Of a stretch of 64,000 nt of DNA, positions 29,926 through 42,490 are shown in pieces. The notes beneath the pieces are model-generated. The model made no database searches and was not told where the DNA came from. It saw only the letters and a list, made by a program, of their open reading frames with translations. The stretch's first letter is position 1; each line of letters opens with the position of its first letter. The translations under genes were made by a program, and so were the position numbers. The stretch is from Zoroaster sp. YZ-2022 (taxonomy: Eukaryota > Echinodermata > Asteroidea > Forcipulatida > Zoroasteridae). The DNA lies in assembly GCA_029582265.1 (NCBI GenBank), contig CM055816.1, positions 22,221,825 through 22,285,824 of the forward strand, written 5' to 3'.

Positions 29926-30212
29926 AAACAACAAGTTACTTGTTAATTATATGTATGCTATCTATAAGCACCAGATCAAGAAATAAACATGAGATCAACT
30001 TTTCATTCAACAAGAAATTAATTAACATTTAATTTATTTATTTATTTATTAACAATTATTCAGAGGGATAACGAAATCAACAAATTAAATGCATTTTCCA
30101 CAAGGGGAAGTTTGGGTAGTTCAATAATTAAAAGGAGGCTTCCCAAACCATTCATCACACCTGCATCCATACACAGTGTGGTAGTTTCACACACTTTAAC
30201 CAGTGTACGTAA

Positions 30213-30320
30213 ACGGCTTCGCCGAAGCCGAGCTAGGTCTCCGGGGTTCCCCGGTGACCGGACTGACGTTTGCCGCGCTGGCAGGCTGAGAAAACGCCGG
30301 TGTTCAATTGAAACGATATG
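30213..30320 (+). repeat. GC-rich short repeat, copy 2
   Basis: It has the same core, with an added upstream GGCTTCGCCGAAGCC palindrome and GGGGTTCCCCGG. The copy at 42370 has the same upstream arms. Confidence 0.75.
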
Positions 30321-30370
30321 TAACCATATATTTGCCCGATTTGTGACAGCCAATTACTTATTTTAAATAG

Positions 30371-30800
30371 CTCAGTGTTTAAAACACGAGCTGCCTCATT
30401 TACATTGTGATGGATATAAATTAAACTTGTATCAGCAAATAAACAAAAGAATATAATTTTTAATGAATTATAAATATCATTAATATACATAATAAACAAT
30501 AAGAGACCTAATACACTGCCTTGGGGAACTCTGCATGAATTGTATGGATCAAGAGAGAGTTAAAGGAAACAAACTGTTGTTCTATGTGATAAATAACTCC
30601 TGAACCAATCCAAGGCGAAATCCACGCACACCATAATTCTCTACTTTAGAAATAAGAATGTTATGAATTACATGTGTCAAAAGCCTTGGAAAGGTTCAGG
30701 AAAATACCAACAGAAAACTGCTTATTTTCTATGGCTTCAATAATTGAATTTAAAACATTAGAGAATGCAAGTTCAGGTGAATGTCGGGCTCTAAAAAACT
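30371..30800 (-). mobile_element. LINE reverse transcriptase fragment, copy 1
   Basis: On the minus strand it encodes FIMYINDI followed by LFADTS, the RT catalytic region of CR1/jockey-type LINEs with the second Asp lost. Upstream it has KAFDT and a decayed ILISK region. Stops and frameshifts break it. The duplicate at 50280-50650 keeps KAFDTVNHNILISK. Confidence 0.75.
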
Positions 30801-31109
30801 ATTTTCAATGACATAATGTGAATTTTTTTTATTTCAACAAGAAATGAATAAACATTTAATTTATTAATGGAAGAACAATTGTATTGCCCTTCTTCATTTG
30901 TAAGCACAATAATTAATTTTACTCAATGCAAATTCTTTGGAAATACATTGTGAAGTAAATAAATATTTGGAAATCCTAAATGAAATGAATGTTAATCTAC
31001 AATACAAAAGACTCAGTGAGAGGATGGATCATGATATTAAAATAAATGTATACCCTACATGAAGATCCATGAGCATCACAGTTAGAGGGTTCACTTTATC
31101 CATTTTATT
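30801..31109 (+). repeat. Duplicated block, no gene
   Basis: It matches 42820-43010 and 50700-50990, with the landmark CAAATGAAATGAATGTTAATC-like sequence at 31000, 42898 and 50858. No coding region is seen. Confidence 0.65.
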
Positions 31110-31430
31110 ATAGGTTTCCAGATGAATTAAACAAAATGCATTCAATTTGATACCAGACTTATTCAATTTGATATAAAAATGAATGCTCCTTTCCATCATC
31201 ATTCAATCAGCAAAAAGATACATTCAAATTCATAAGTTGATCATTCTATCGTCATTTAACCCAACTCATTGATAAAATAAGTACGTTCCACTTGAAAGTG
31301 TCGTTAAGTTCATTCAATTTCAAAAGAACCAATCGCAAGCGATTGATCAAGAATTCAATTTCATCAACTGGCATTCATTTGTCACATTTTTACTTGCAAT
31401 TCTCCGGCCCGGGTATGAAAGTTTAAGACA
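31110..31430. repeat. ATTCAATTT-dense segment, copy 1
   Basis: CATTCAATTT, ATTCAAATT and related nonamers recur about every 25-40 bp. Copies are at 50990-51300 and 54661-54885. The left border reads TATAGGTTTCC, similar to the TIR family at 15130 and 36637, but no matching right TIR was found. Confidence 0.55.
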
Positions 31431-31841
31431 GATTCATTATATGCAATGTTGAAGGGATGGAACAACAATATTTGTAAAATGTTGGCAAAACTGCTTTTCT
31501 TTGAATCATTTTTATTTTTATTTTGTTGAATACATTTATGGTTTCATCAACATTATGGGGGACGTTTTGGCAATAATATCTTTCTTAAAAATGACAGTTC
31601 CTCAGACTAAATAGTTTATTGTGAAGATTGATTCCATCATCAGCTTTATACCAACTGAGTTACAACATTCAACCGTTTTGGTTATTTCTGAATAATTATT
31701 TTTAAATATAAGTTCTATAACCTACCTTTAAGACAAAAATATTAAATTCAATGAGAATTTATATTAGGCCAACTCTGTGTTGTGTGGTTTCATTATAATT
31801 TTTCATTATAATTTACTTGTATATTAAATAACTTATATCTT

Positions 31842-32023
31842 AAGCAGCAGCATTTTCCAGCGTCCGGCATTCTCCTGAGGACGATCAGAGCATACTGATC
31901 GAAACGTCGAGTTGTACCACCAGTTCTTTTCAGAACTAATTACTACTCAAATTGAGATTCCACATGGTGTCACCGCAATTAGTCTTACTTATCATCCTCA
32001 CCATGCAAAGCTACAAGTTTAAC
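31842..32023 (+). mobile_element. Penelope-like 3' fragment, 182 bp, with target duplication
   Basis: A perfect 13-bp duplication TAACTTATATCTT flanks it (31829-31841 and 32024-32036). The paralogous block keeps the empty site at 51704-51716. The insert contains the family A hairpin motif (31875-31908), the common tail, and about 30 extra bases at its 3' side not present in the other two insertions. Confidence 0.8.
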
Positions 32024-32036
32024 TAACTTATATCTT

Positions 32037-32608
32037 CTTCAGTTAGGGTCCTTCGTGTTTCAACGTAATACAAATAAATTGCCCGACTCTATTTGCTCCA
32101 TGTTCAATAGTGTTGTTGGCAATTTGATGACTAACATTAATCATTTCCTCCAACCATTCTTACTCAAAGAAATTAAACATGAAAATCTCCAAGTTGTGCA
32201 ATTCTGTGAAATTATCTTTTAAAAATATTCAGTATTGTAATTGAAACATAAATCAAAGATTCAATTACTAAGAAAGTATTTATAATATGAATAAGATTAA
32301 TTTCATATTAAATATTTCATACGTGTACAATTTTGTTGTCCCCTTAAGTGTGGACAAATTAAAGAAATCATTTAAAAATGCATATAAAATTAATTTTAAT
32401 ATATTAGTTGTCATCAAAAGTGCAAAATAACGAACTACATTTAAAACATGATTTACACAAATCACAATAATACAAGAAAACAACAAATAATTATTATTTT
32501 AAGGACTACCGTATGTCAGAATAACTAACCATTCTCAAATTCAACAAGATCTCATGTCAACAGAATCCTTCCATCTTAGAGGTGTAATAGACTTTTACTT
32601 AATAAACC
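32037..32608 (+). repeat. Duplicated block (matches 51717-52300), no gene
   Basis: It includes the recurring sequence GTCCCCTTAAGTGTGGACAA (also near 52034 and 55736). No coding region is supported. Confidence 0.6.
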
Positions 32609-33082
32609 GCAGCCATCTTTGCATTCCTGTACACAAGTCTATGAGAATCAGAATGAGGCACATGTACAACTGAACCAGTAGACAGGTTCCTTACAATGTG
32701 ATGGTTGCAATCATAACGATATCTCTACCGCCTGTAGATAGGGAACATGACTATGGTAGACGTGTGTGAGGAACAAACAATACACAATGGGTAATTATTA
32801 TTCCATTGGTGTAAAACGATAATGTAATACAGGGGTGGATCCAGGGTGTCAATAAAGGGGCGGGGTTACACTGCCAAACAAGGGGGCAAACAAATAACAT
32901 ATGATAACTTGATGTGCAAAGAGTGTAATTCACCATTTTCATCGTCATTGAAGTAAATTTCTATGCTAATTACGTGTTCTCCCACCCCGAATCAACCTAT
33001 GTTATCGAATGAATAAAACTGATGAAACAATAACGGCGATATACCTGTCCGAGTCATTGTATTTTGTCAGTAGGATAGTTTA
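32609..33082 (+). repeat. Host repeat X copy
   Basis: Runs from CCGCAGCCATCTTTGC through GATAGGGAACATGACTATGG to the GGTTTCCCCGGCC border. It is part of the tandem-like series spaced about 2 kb (next X start at 34590). Confidence 0.75.
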
Positions 33083-34589
33083 GGTTTCCCCGGCCATTTC
33101 CATATTTTAATTGAAACATAAATTAAAGACTCAAGAAAGTATTTATAATATGAATAAGATTCTTTGTTAATATGGGTAACATTGTCTTACTTATCCTGTC
33201 TACATGTCCTTATGGGGAGTTTAACGTTTACTGTGCCTATAACATTATGAATATAGGGTCCCTGCTCGAGCAAGCTTCATGCACATTCATAATTATATTA
33301 ATTTAATATTAAAATATTTCATACATGTACGATTTTGTTGTCCCCTTAAGTGTAGTGTAAATCAACATTTTTCTCCATCTCACTTGTTGAATTGTAATAC
33401 TAAACAACCTTTATATTTTTACAGCTACGACAGTCTTTTGTCACGTAGAGTTACTGACAGCAAAGTCAATATTTTAGCCAAGCATAACCAACACACTGCA
33501 CGTAGTTCCGTTTTCGGCTTTCCGCATCATTTATTGTTCATTGTAGCCAGCTGAGGTGTGAACTGATCAGTACAAGTCTATGTTTTCCTTGAGAGAATAT
33601 TCAACTGTACCCTGTAAATGGCACACTGTATACCTGAGTTATTTACATTTTAAGATGTTTTAATTCAAGACATTTTCATGATTTTATTGTCCCCTTAAGT
33701 GTGGAGAAAATAAAGGAAGCATTTAAAATGCATATAAAATGAATCCATTATTATATATTAGTTGGAATCAAAACTGCAAAATGACGAATTACATTTAAAA
33801 CATAACACAAATCACAATAATACAAGAAAACAAATAAAATTTCCTTTACATCTTAAACTAACTGAAGAAGGCAGAACACTCCCTTGTTACAAAACACTGC
33901 CTGACAGTCAATATCTTGCTTTGTGGATTTTTTCATTTCATAGACAAATAGAACTTCATCCAAGAATGGTCAATTTTGCTTCCCTAATGCACTTCTCTAT
34001 TGGAATGAAAATGAGGCTCTTGTCTTAAATAGTGTGGTGCCTTGCAAACTCATAGTAATTTATGATTAGCTGTCCGGTTACCAGACAAATATAACCTCAA
34101 TGTAATGAAAATCTATTGAGAAGCATGGAGAGGATGTCTTCCTGGTAGGCAATGATTGCTTTAAATCAAAAACAATAGTCATGGCAAATTATCATGCATG
34201 TCTACTTTACATGCACGAGGTCGATGTCAACTATACTATCCTCATACTATCTATTTTGATGTAATAGAAAAGTTCTTTTGGGAAAATTTACTTGCTCCTA
34301 CCTATTCTCCTAGGAGGACGAAATTCAAGGCCTGTGAGGTGATCAGACATTGTTAAATTAGATCGGTAAAACACCACAAGATTTACATATGTATGTGTCA
34401 GGTCTCTGTTCCTAAAACTAAGTTTATTGACATTGGGGTTAAGTATGGTCGCCAGCTGTATTATTTTAAGGACTATGTCAGAATAAATGATATGATAGGC
34501 CTTGTCACTAATCATTCTCAAATTCAAGAAAATCTCTTGTCAACCGAATCCTTCCATCCTATAGGTGTAATAGACCTTTAATTTAATAA
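33083..34589 (+). repeat. Repeat Y between X copies (matches 52776-54269)
   Basis: Together with X it forms a unit of about 2 kb. It contains a partial R repeat (33355-33660). Weak coding-like stretches (33850-34030) occur in both copies, but stops and indels differ and no domain is recognised. Confidence 0.6.
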
Positions 34590-34700
34590 ACCGCAGCCAT
34601 CTTTGCTTTCCTGTACACAAGTCTATGAGAATTAGAATGAGGCACATGTACAACTGAACCAGTAGACAGGTTCCTTACAGTGTGATGGTTCCAATCATAA

Positions 34701-34734
<34 letters not shown>

Positions 34735-35085
34735 CCTGTAGACAGGGAACGTGACTATGATAGACGTGTGTGAGGAACAAACAATACACAATGGGTAATT
34801 ATTATTCCATTGGTGTAAAGTCATAATGTAATACAGGGGTGGAACCAAGGAGCGGGGTTACACTGCCAAACAAGTGAGAAAACAAATGATAACTTGATGT
34901 GGAAAGAGTGCAATTCACCATTTTCATCGTCATGGAAGTAAATTCATATGCTAATTACGTGTTCTCTTTATTCCCACCCTGAATCTGAATCCACCTCTGT
35001 TATCGAATGAATAAAACTGATGAAACAATAAAGAGTGGGCTGTATACCTGTCCGAGTCATCGTATTTTGTCAGTGAGATCTTATA
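34590..35085 (+). repeat. Host repeat X copy with AT expansion
   Basis: It carries an AT run at 34702-34732 where other copies have ATCTACC. It shows the intact Polinton target context (AGGGAACGTGAC, 34744-34755). Confidence 0.75.
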
Positions 35086-36125
35086 GGTTTTACGGGCAAT
35101 TTCAAAACCGCCGTTTTAGTGTTCCAATCAAATTAAGGTTTCTTTTTTCTCTGTTGTCGCGTTCAAATTAATTTGCATCATTATTCTATTCATATCATAC
35201 TCAACTGCGTTTATTTAGTTCTATTTCGTTTTTTAGCATTCCTGACTTCAATTATGTCATCCTGAAATTTGATATTCGGCATCTTTTTGCGATTGATGAA
35301 ATCAAATTAAAAGTTATCTATGCGCAAAGGATTTTGTGGACATTTATTATCGCATTCGTTTATGGGCAATCAATTTAATCTTAGTGGTATTCAAACCTGA
35401 CCTTGGCAAATGTCATTGAGTTTTCCAATGACTTCTTCAGATGTGGGTTATCAAAGTCACTAAGCTTGATTTTCTTCTTTTTGTATCGCTATCAAATTTC
35501 TTGATTTTTATTCCAATGTAAAACAAAATTTTAAAATAAATAAATCAATCAATCAATCAACTGGTACGAAACAAGAATTTGAGTATCCCTACTGGGTCAT
35601 CTTGCATGACAGACACATTCCCCTTTGCAATATTTCAACATCATTTTTCCGTTTCCCAAAGTTTATCTTTCTTTCCTTTATTTTTCCCCTTTCTTTTGCT
35701 TTCTTTTGCCTGTAATCTACTGACGCGTTAGGCAAATGAGACATTCAGAATTGAAAGTAAAAATGTGACAAATGAATGGCAATTGATGACATTTTTGATC
35801 AACCACTTGTGACTGGTTCTGACGGAATTTAATGACACTTAGTGACACTTTCATTTTATTTTATTTTATTTATTAGTTTATTGCTTCACTTATCGCAGCC
35901 AAAATTATACAAATAGGAATTAAACTATTAAATATCAAAACACCAAAATGCATACCTATATAAACTTATTTTCTTTGTATTAAATATTAAATAAAAAACA
36001 ACACCAAAAAGAGACGAAATGACGGAATTTAATGAACTTAGTGACACTTTCGTTTGGAACGTACTTGTTTTTGCTATGAGTTGGGTTAAATGAAGATAGA
36101 ATGCTCAACTAATGAATTTGAAAAA
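35086..36125. mobile_element. TIR element related to 15130-16166, right end lost
   Basis: The left end GGTTTTACGGGCAATTTC follows TTATA. The interior aligns with 15130 onward until about 36110. The right terminal repeat is missing and unrelated sequence follows. Confidence 0.55.
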
Positions 36126-36555
36126 CCACACCGATTTTGAAGCCGACGTAGGACCTAAAACCATTTCTTTTTTTGGCCAAAACTAAAACTCAATTACTAT
36201 GTAACGATTCTTTGTTAATATCGGTAACATTGTGTTACTTATCTTGTGTACAAGGTTCATGCATATTCATAATTATATTAATCTATTTTTGAATGTTTCA
36301 TATATTTACAAGTATGATTTTATTGTCCCCTTGTGTGGAAAAAATAAAGGAATGAATGAATGAAAAATACGTCTTGCAAATCAAAGTATTTAAAATACAT
36401 ATATAATGAATCCATTAATATTGAATAGTGTTCATGTACATTTGTACATACGTGTAAAGTACAAGTAAAGACTGTTTGCTGTGACACCATGTTAAATTCT
36501 ACATGCATTGAGTAGTAATTAGTTCCGAAAAGAATTCTGGAGGTTACAACTCGTT
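36126..36555. other. Mixed repeat remnants, no gene
   Basis: It contains the GATTTTATTGTCCCC sequence shared with 33680 and 53355, and the minus-strand tail of a Penelope-like copy (36484-36555). Confidence 0.5.
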
Positions 36556-36586
36556 GTTTCGATCAGTATGCTCTGATCGTCTTCAG
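36556..36586 (-). ncRNA. Hammerhead-like hairpin motif, family A (minus strand)
   Basis: On the minus strand it reads CTGAAGA, stem CGATCAG/CTGATCG with loop AGCATA, then AAAC. The flanking tail (36484-36555) is a diverged form of the Penelope-like 3' end at 18690-18770. Confidence 0.45.
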
Positions 36587-36636
36587 GAGAAATAATATAT
36601 CAGACTAAACTAAATGTTAAATAGCAAAAACATACA

Positions 36637-37403
36637 GTTTTCCAGGCCAAGTTCGTCAATTTAGCAGCTAATTTCAATGCAGCGTCAAATCAATTTCCAG
36701 CGAAACCAGTTGCTGCTTAAATCATCATTCAATTTAATTCAACGATCATTCAATTTCATTTAATGTATCGTGCAATTTACAAAAATGCTCACCAACAGCA
36801 TTCAATTTCGCCTAAGCTTCCCGCGGCGTACAGTCAGTCATTCAAATTCGTTATTGAGCAAGCATTTGTGCAATGAAATTAATAATATTAAACTTGTTTT
36901 CCCATGTTTCAATTTTATAGTAGCAATTGGTTCACTCATTGGTAAGAGCCTGCCACTTTATTAATGGTCGTCGAATGATAAAGTTCCATTTCTACAATTC
37001 ACTACCTTGACAAACAAAAGATAACGAAACGGCAACTCGTGATTATTACACGACAATATCTGATGTAGTCCGAGCACGCTTGATTTAGGCGTTCGATTAA
37101 AGAAAAATTGGTAAGAATGATTTTTTTTACTTCCCATTGTGCGAAATTGATTGCCTGTAAACGAAATTGAAAATAAAACGAGAGCGCAAATCTTCATTCA
37201 AGCCAATCTAGCGAAATTGAATGACGGATGTGCACCACTAAAATGAATGACACAAATGCGAAATTTAATGTCTGAAAACGAAATTGAATGCCTGAATTCT
37301 TAATTCGAACCGTGGTAGAAACCGGATTAGCAAATTATTCTCTTTAATACGAACGCACGAAAACGAATTTGAATGATAAATTGACGAACTTGGCCGGGAA
37401 ACC
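36637..37403. mobile_element. Foldback-like TIR element with inverted ATTCAATTT arms
   Basis: Perfect 19-bp terminal repeats GGCCAAGTTCGTCAATTTA (36645-36663) and its complement (37377-37395) extend imperfectly to 27 bp. The left third holds CATTCAATTTC motifs in plus orientation; the right third holds GAAATTGAATG. No transposase is encoded. The right border GGGAAACCTATATTATA equals that of the element ending at 16166. Confidence 0.7.
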
Positions 37404-37442
37404 TATATTATATTCTCCTGAAACATATAATTCTCCATTCTT

Positions 37443-37486
37443 CTGAAGACGATCAGCGCATATTTAGCATACTGATGGAAATATCG
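37443..37486 (+). ncRNA. Diverged family A hairpin motif
   Basis: CTGAAGAC then GATCAG, an expanded loop and CTGATGGAAAT. The stem is damaged on the 3' side, so it is a relic. Confidence 0.35.
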
Positions 37487-37585
37487 AGTTACAACTTCAG
37501 TTTAAAAGGCTTGGATAATAACTAATGAGCAAAACATACTGGATTAAATAAATGAGACAATTACATTACCATTAAAACAAAATTA

Positions 37586-39395
37586 TTACAGGATTTTGAC
37601 GAGTTGTGGAATGGTTGATTTCCTGTATCTCTCTGTGTGCCGTAAGACCCTAGAATTAGTTTCAGATTTAGAAGGTGGAAGCAACTGTCTGTAACGGTTC
37701 AATTTCGAAAGTTTAGTTCCAAAATTGTGAAGTGAATGATTTCTTCGTTCAGCCAAAGATGATAGTTTGATCAAATCAAGAGCTTCATTGTAATTGTATT
37801 TCTTTCCAAGTATAATTTGAACAGCTCATTTTTGGACAAATTCTGTTTCTTCAACTGGGATTGAGTAATGGCTGTATGCCAAACTGGAGAGGCATATTCT
37901 AATATGGGCCTTATGTAGGATTTGTAAACAGTAACAATATCTTGGATGGGAACACCTGATTTTCTCAAAATGCATAGAGTATACAAACGACGAGAAGCTT
38001 TGGAAACAATTTCAGAGATATGCAAATTCCATTTAAGATCACTTTGAATAATAATTCCTAGAAGTCTAAAATTCGACACTACATTTAATTGAACACCATT
38101 GAGAATAAAATCGGTTTTGTGTGTTATCCGTCTCAAAAAGGAAATAGTCATTAGATTGCACTTGACAGGTTTCGGAAGAACATCATTTAGTCTACACCAA
38201 TCTGAAATATTGTTAAGGTAATTGTGAAGAAAATGTTGATGATTTAGATTTTTGCTCACGACTTCACCCAGAGTTAAATCATCGACATATTTCCATCTGT
38301 GAGGACAATCATTGGCCACATCATTGACTAGGATTAAAAACAAAATTGGCCCAAGTTTAGTGCCCTGTGGTACTCCACACGATACAGTAAAAAGTGGTGA
38401 AGTATAGCAGCCAAGTTTAGTACACTGAGTTCGTTGAGTGAGAAAACTACAAATAATAGGAATAATTGATCTCTGTACTCCTAATTGAATTAGTTTGGAA
38501 ATAACAATGGAATGATTAACTCGATCAAATGCCTTGGTGAAATCAATTGTGGCAAGATAGGCATAGTGTCCCGGTTTATCGAGTCCCTCCAGAACAAATT
38601 TTAGCATATCTACAAGATAATGTACAGTAGAGCATCCCTTAAGATTGCCAAACTGTTTAATGTCAATGTGAGCAGAAATATCATGAATAATCCATTCAGC
38701 TAAAAAAGATTCAAAAACTCTGGCAAATAATGGCGTTAATGAAATAGGACGTAATTGGTCATAAGATGTAATATTAGTTTCTTTAGGTACAGGAGTAATG
38801 ACTGCAGTTTTCAACTTGGTAGGAAACACTCCCTCTTGCAAACATGCATTGATAGTTAGCGGTTCGGCCAGTTCAATAGAAAATTCCTTAATTAATTTAA
38901 CAGGTAAATCATTTGAATAACCTGCCTTGGAAGTTTTTAAATTCCTGAGAGCCTTAATAACCTGACCACGATATATTGTAGGAGGTGGAGAGTTAGCAGG
39001 TAGGTAAGCTGGGAGTAAAGTTACATCCAGTGGCGGAAGCTGATTACAAATTGTAGCAAAGTGAGTATTGATAGCGACTGCCGTTTCAAAAAGATTATCC
39101 TCAGCACCTGGAATATTGACATGCTTCGGTCTAAGATTACACAATCTTTGAATATATGTGTGCCACTTTCCTGGTTGGCAGGTCTTTAGATCTTGCACAG
39201 ATTGGTTATAATAATTACTCTTAGCAACTCTTATTTCTCTTTTAACTTGATTACGGAGAGTACGCCATTGACTTAAGTGATTGTGTTTGTAAGCATTATC
39301 TCTCTTTCTTAACAACTTTTTGATTTTATACGTCATCCAAGGTTTGTCATTTCTAGTCAAAACGTTGTATTTATGTCGATGAATCAAACCGACAC
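37586..39395 (-). mobile_element. CR1/jockey-like LINE, 5'-truncated ORF2 remnant
   Basis: The minus strand encodes about 540 residues of reverse transcriptase and then a separate short frame. Visible are LRPISLTPLFARVFE, a KAFDRVNH motif, GVPQGTKLGPILF and the catalytic YVDDLTLG. The C-terminal thumb region changes frame near 37771-37850 and contains a TGA where an Arg codon is expected. The tail frame ends LAERRN...RYRKSTIPQL, typical of this LINE group. The endonuclease half is missing, with the truncation at about 39395. It is a dead copy. Confidence 0.85.
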
Positions 39396-39640
39396 CCCCA
39401 GATATACATATCGTTGTCGGATGGGTTAGGAAATTAAAAAGGTTAGTGAGCTAAAATACTTCGCAAACTATAAATGCTCATAGGCTATTGCATCAGAGAG
39501 CGCCAAAGATCAAACATTTTCTGAGGCCCTTAAGAGGGGTCCGGACACCGCCGTGAATGGCTTTTGCGCTTCGCACTATAACCCCTCCAGCATTCTCCGC
39601 CCCCGAACACTTGGGTGGTATTTGTAGAAGACAGTAGAGT
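39396..39640. other. No gene seen
   Basis: Short spacer between the LINE truncation point and the duplicated R block. It has no recognisable content. Confidence 0.4.
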
Positions 39641-40535
39641 TGGACCTCACTGAGTAATTGCCGCCAATTATTGATATATGCATTGTGATCTGTTTGATTT
39701 CTGTTCATCACAGCACACTACAATACAATTACAATAACTACGATTTTCCCTAATAGTAATGAGAAAATACTGTAAATCTCAGGTGCATTTTCAATTTGAC
39801 GTACAATAAAGTTGTATAATGACAGAAAAGAGGTTTTAGGTTTGTTGATGTACCTAAAGCAGTACCCTTTTTGAGTTTGGTTTAAACACATGTGAGTGTT
39901 TTGGTCTCGTAAATTGCTTGATAAACAAATTTATTTCTGTTTGGCCTAATGAAGGAAAGAAAAGGCAACAAGACGTGGTTTGTAAATCAATATTTTCTCC
40001 ATCTCACTTGTTGAATTGTAATACTAAACAACCTTGATATTCTTACAGCAGCTACGGTAGTCTTTTGTCACGTAGAGTTACTGACAGCAAAGTTAATATT
40101 TTAGCCAAGCATAACTAACACACTGCACGTAGTTCCGTTTCCAGCTTTCCGCATCATTTATTGGTCATTGTAGCCAGTTGAGGTGTGAACTGATATGCAC
40201 AAGTGTAAAGGCCAAATCAATTTGTTTTCCTTGATGCATTGTAGAAGAATCTGTAGTCTGTAAATCGTACACTTTATAAGGGTACCATCACTTTAGTTAT
40301 TTACATTTCAATCTGTTTAATTCAAGATATTTTCACATAACAATATTTTTTAAGTTGATAAACCTCGCTTTCAACTTGGAAATCTGACTTAGCTTGCTAC
40401 AACTGTTCCAATGAGTCAGCATTCAGCACCCATCAAAAACCTTGAAGATATTTGTAATTGTTTTACTAATGTACGTAACGGTGAAAGTAATATTACCTAT
40501 AATACATTTGTATAGAATTAACAAAAGACCAAATG

Positions 40536-40598
40536 AGCTGGACTTGAACCTGAGACCTCCGGGTTGACGTACCGGTTCTCTACCAACTGAGCTATATA
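40536..40598 (-). repeat. tRNA-like sequence
   Basis: On the minus strand TAGCTCAGTTGGTAGAG (A box) and GGTTCAAGTCC (B box) are well preserved, better than at 27513. The flanks do not close a good acceptor stem and no CCA context is visible. It is a tRNA-derived element, not a confident gene. Confidence 0.6.
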
Positions 40599-40664
40599 AA
40601 TCCCTTCGTTGATCGGTGGAGGGAGATCGTCAAAAGGTATTCAACCAAAGAATGCCGTAGTCCA

Positions 40665-40667
<3 letters not shown>

Positions 40668-40723
<56 letters not shown>
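40668..40723. repeat. (AT)n microsatellite
   Basis: Pure AT run of about 56 bp. Confidence 0.95.
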
Positions 40724-40726
<3 letters not shown>

Positions 40727-40893
40727 TTATTTTATCTTTACTGTTATTACCATATCGGCTTTTGTTTCTAACTGAATTTAGATATATGCCCAATTAATTG
40801 TATTTTAGTTGTATTTGTTTATGTTATGTTTAATATGTACTTGATCAATGTAATTTTATCTTTTGAATTATATTTTCAATCCAACGGGTTACT

Positions 40894-41219
40894 CTAATAA
40901 TAATAATAATAATAATGTGTGGACTTATATAGCGCACGTATCCACCAACTGAGTGGTGCTCAAGGCGCTTTATATTATTACCCCTGCTCATCTCAGCTCC
41001 CTGGGGAGTATACAGCTCAATTGCTGCCATTACAGCGCATATAGAGCTAATCAACCAACTCTGCCCTCACAGGTACCCATTTAACCCCTGGGTGGAGAGA
41101 AGCAATTATGGTTTCTTGCTCAAGGACACAAGTGTCACGGCCGGGATTCGAACCCACATTCTGCTGCTAACACCAGAACTTGAGTCCGGTAAGCTAGACC
41201 GCTCAGCCACGACACTCCA
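40894..41219 (-). mobile_element. tRNA-Leu-derived SINE
   Basis: The minus-strand head GGAGTGTCGTGGCTGAGCGG has a tRNA-Leu type A box. ACTCAAGTTCTGGTG matches the anticodon arm of tRNA-Leu(CAA), and GGTTCGAATCCCGG is the B box. A body with CTTGAGCAAG follows. The tail GTGCGCTATATAAGT ends in ATT repeats. Paralogous blocks at 28788 and 49146 lack it. Confidence 0.85.
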
Positions 41220-42490
41220 CTGTGATAAAAGCTCAGAAATAAATAAATAAAACACAACCTGGGAAGCGGCAATGTGAGGATCACTAGAAGAGGATGCGAT
41301 TTTTGTTATGATAAAATAGAATAAAACACAATAATTTTGCATAATTTTAAATAGAAAAATAGAATGTGTAGAGGTATAAATATGTATAAATACCTGTACA
41401 TATTATGTTGGTGTCCGTATTGTACATACAGGCAATATCAAATATCAAAGAGTAGTCTTGGCTCAAGCGTCAATATCCTACTCTCTGCAATGCCACTGGT
41501 GTAGGTGCAAGGCATTAATGCTATCAACATAATTATTATATTAAAGACTAGTCTTGATTCAAGTCTGGTTTGTGTTGTTCGTATATAACATTCAGATTAG
41601 ACTTAATTAAACCTGACTTGTAAACTTCGTCTGTATTTTTCAGAATATGCTAAATTCTGAAACTGGCATATTTCTTTTGCACGCGTCATCAGTACATCAT
41701 CAATAGGGCATGTGTTATTTATCAATACTAACAACGTCCGATCGCGACGAGACTTAAGAACTATGAAATACGAATATTTGTAAAGCTAATTCTGAAGTTA
41801 CATGAACATGTCATTTACACTCATACCTCTAAAAAAAAATCATTTTTCGTCCAAAAATAAAACTTAGCTCTGATGTCTGTTCAAAAAGGGAAACATCTCT
41901 AGTTTTATGTGTTACCTTGTCCCAATGTAAATGTTTGTGGACTTTGGCGAGGACTAGAATATCTGCACATTGATATATCAAAGTATGATATTTCTGAGCA
42001 CGTATATGTATCTACACGTATATACAAATAAACGTGCATACACATGTGAGTAGTGAGCGAAGTCTCCATGGTTCCCGGCCCAGTATCTGGAGAGGATCTT
42101 GCCGCGCTGGCAGGATGAGAAATCGCTGGTGTTCAATTTGAAATAAAGAACAAGTTACTTGTTAACTATATGTATGCTAGCCATCGGCACGAGATCAAGA
42201 AATAAATTTTGCAGAAAAACGTCTTAAAAAAATCAATAAATTTAATACATTTTCCATAGGGGGAAGTTTGGGTAGTTCAATAATTAAAAGGAGGCTTCCC
42301 AAACCATTCATCACACCTGCATCCATACACAGTGTGGTAGTTTTACACACTGTAGCCAGTGTACATAAACGGCTTCGGGGAAGCCGAGCGAGGTCTCCAG
42401 GGTTCCCCGGTGCCCAGACTGACGCATGCCGCGCTGGCAGGCTGAGAAAACGCAGGTGTTCAAATTGAAACGATATGTAACCATACATTT
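41220..42490 (+). repeat. Duplicated block, third copy (matches 28800-30340)
   Basis: It contains two GC-rich short repeats (42055-42146, 42370-42475) and the CATCAATAGGGCATG landmark. No gene. Confidence 0.7.

Larger units (their letters stand above)
28761..30370 (+). repeat. Duplicated block, copy 1 (matches 49110-50270 and 41220-42490)
   Basis: Landmarks such as ACAACGTCCGATCG (29340, 41731, 49786) and TTACATCATCAATAGGGCA occur in all three places. No gene is seen. Near-palindromic GTATACATACC stretches around 28950-29060 are expanded in the 49.3-kb copy. Confidence 0.75.
39641..40893 (+). repeat. Third copy of R/tRNA-like block
   Basis: It aligns with 26590-27660 and beyond, including a tRNA-like stretch (40536-40598). 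It is followed by an AT microsatellite. No gene. Confidence 0.7.

Noticed and set aside
32751..32948. 65-codon frames conserved between X copies (also 52446-52643)
   Set aside because: Conservation reflects duplication of the repeat; no domain is seen and other X copies break the frame.
40536..40598. Possible functional tRNA gene
   Set aside because: A and B boxes are present but stems are poor and it lies in a multi-copy repeat with a worse sister at 27513.
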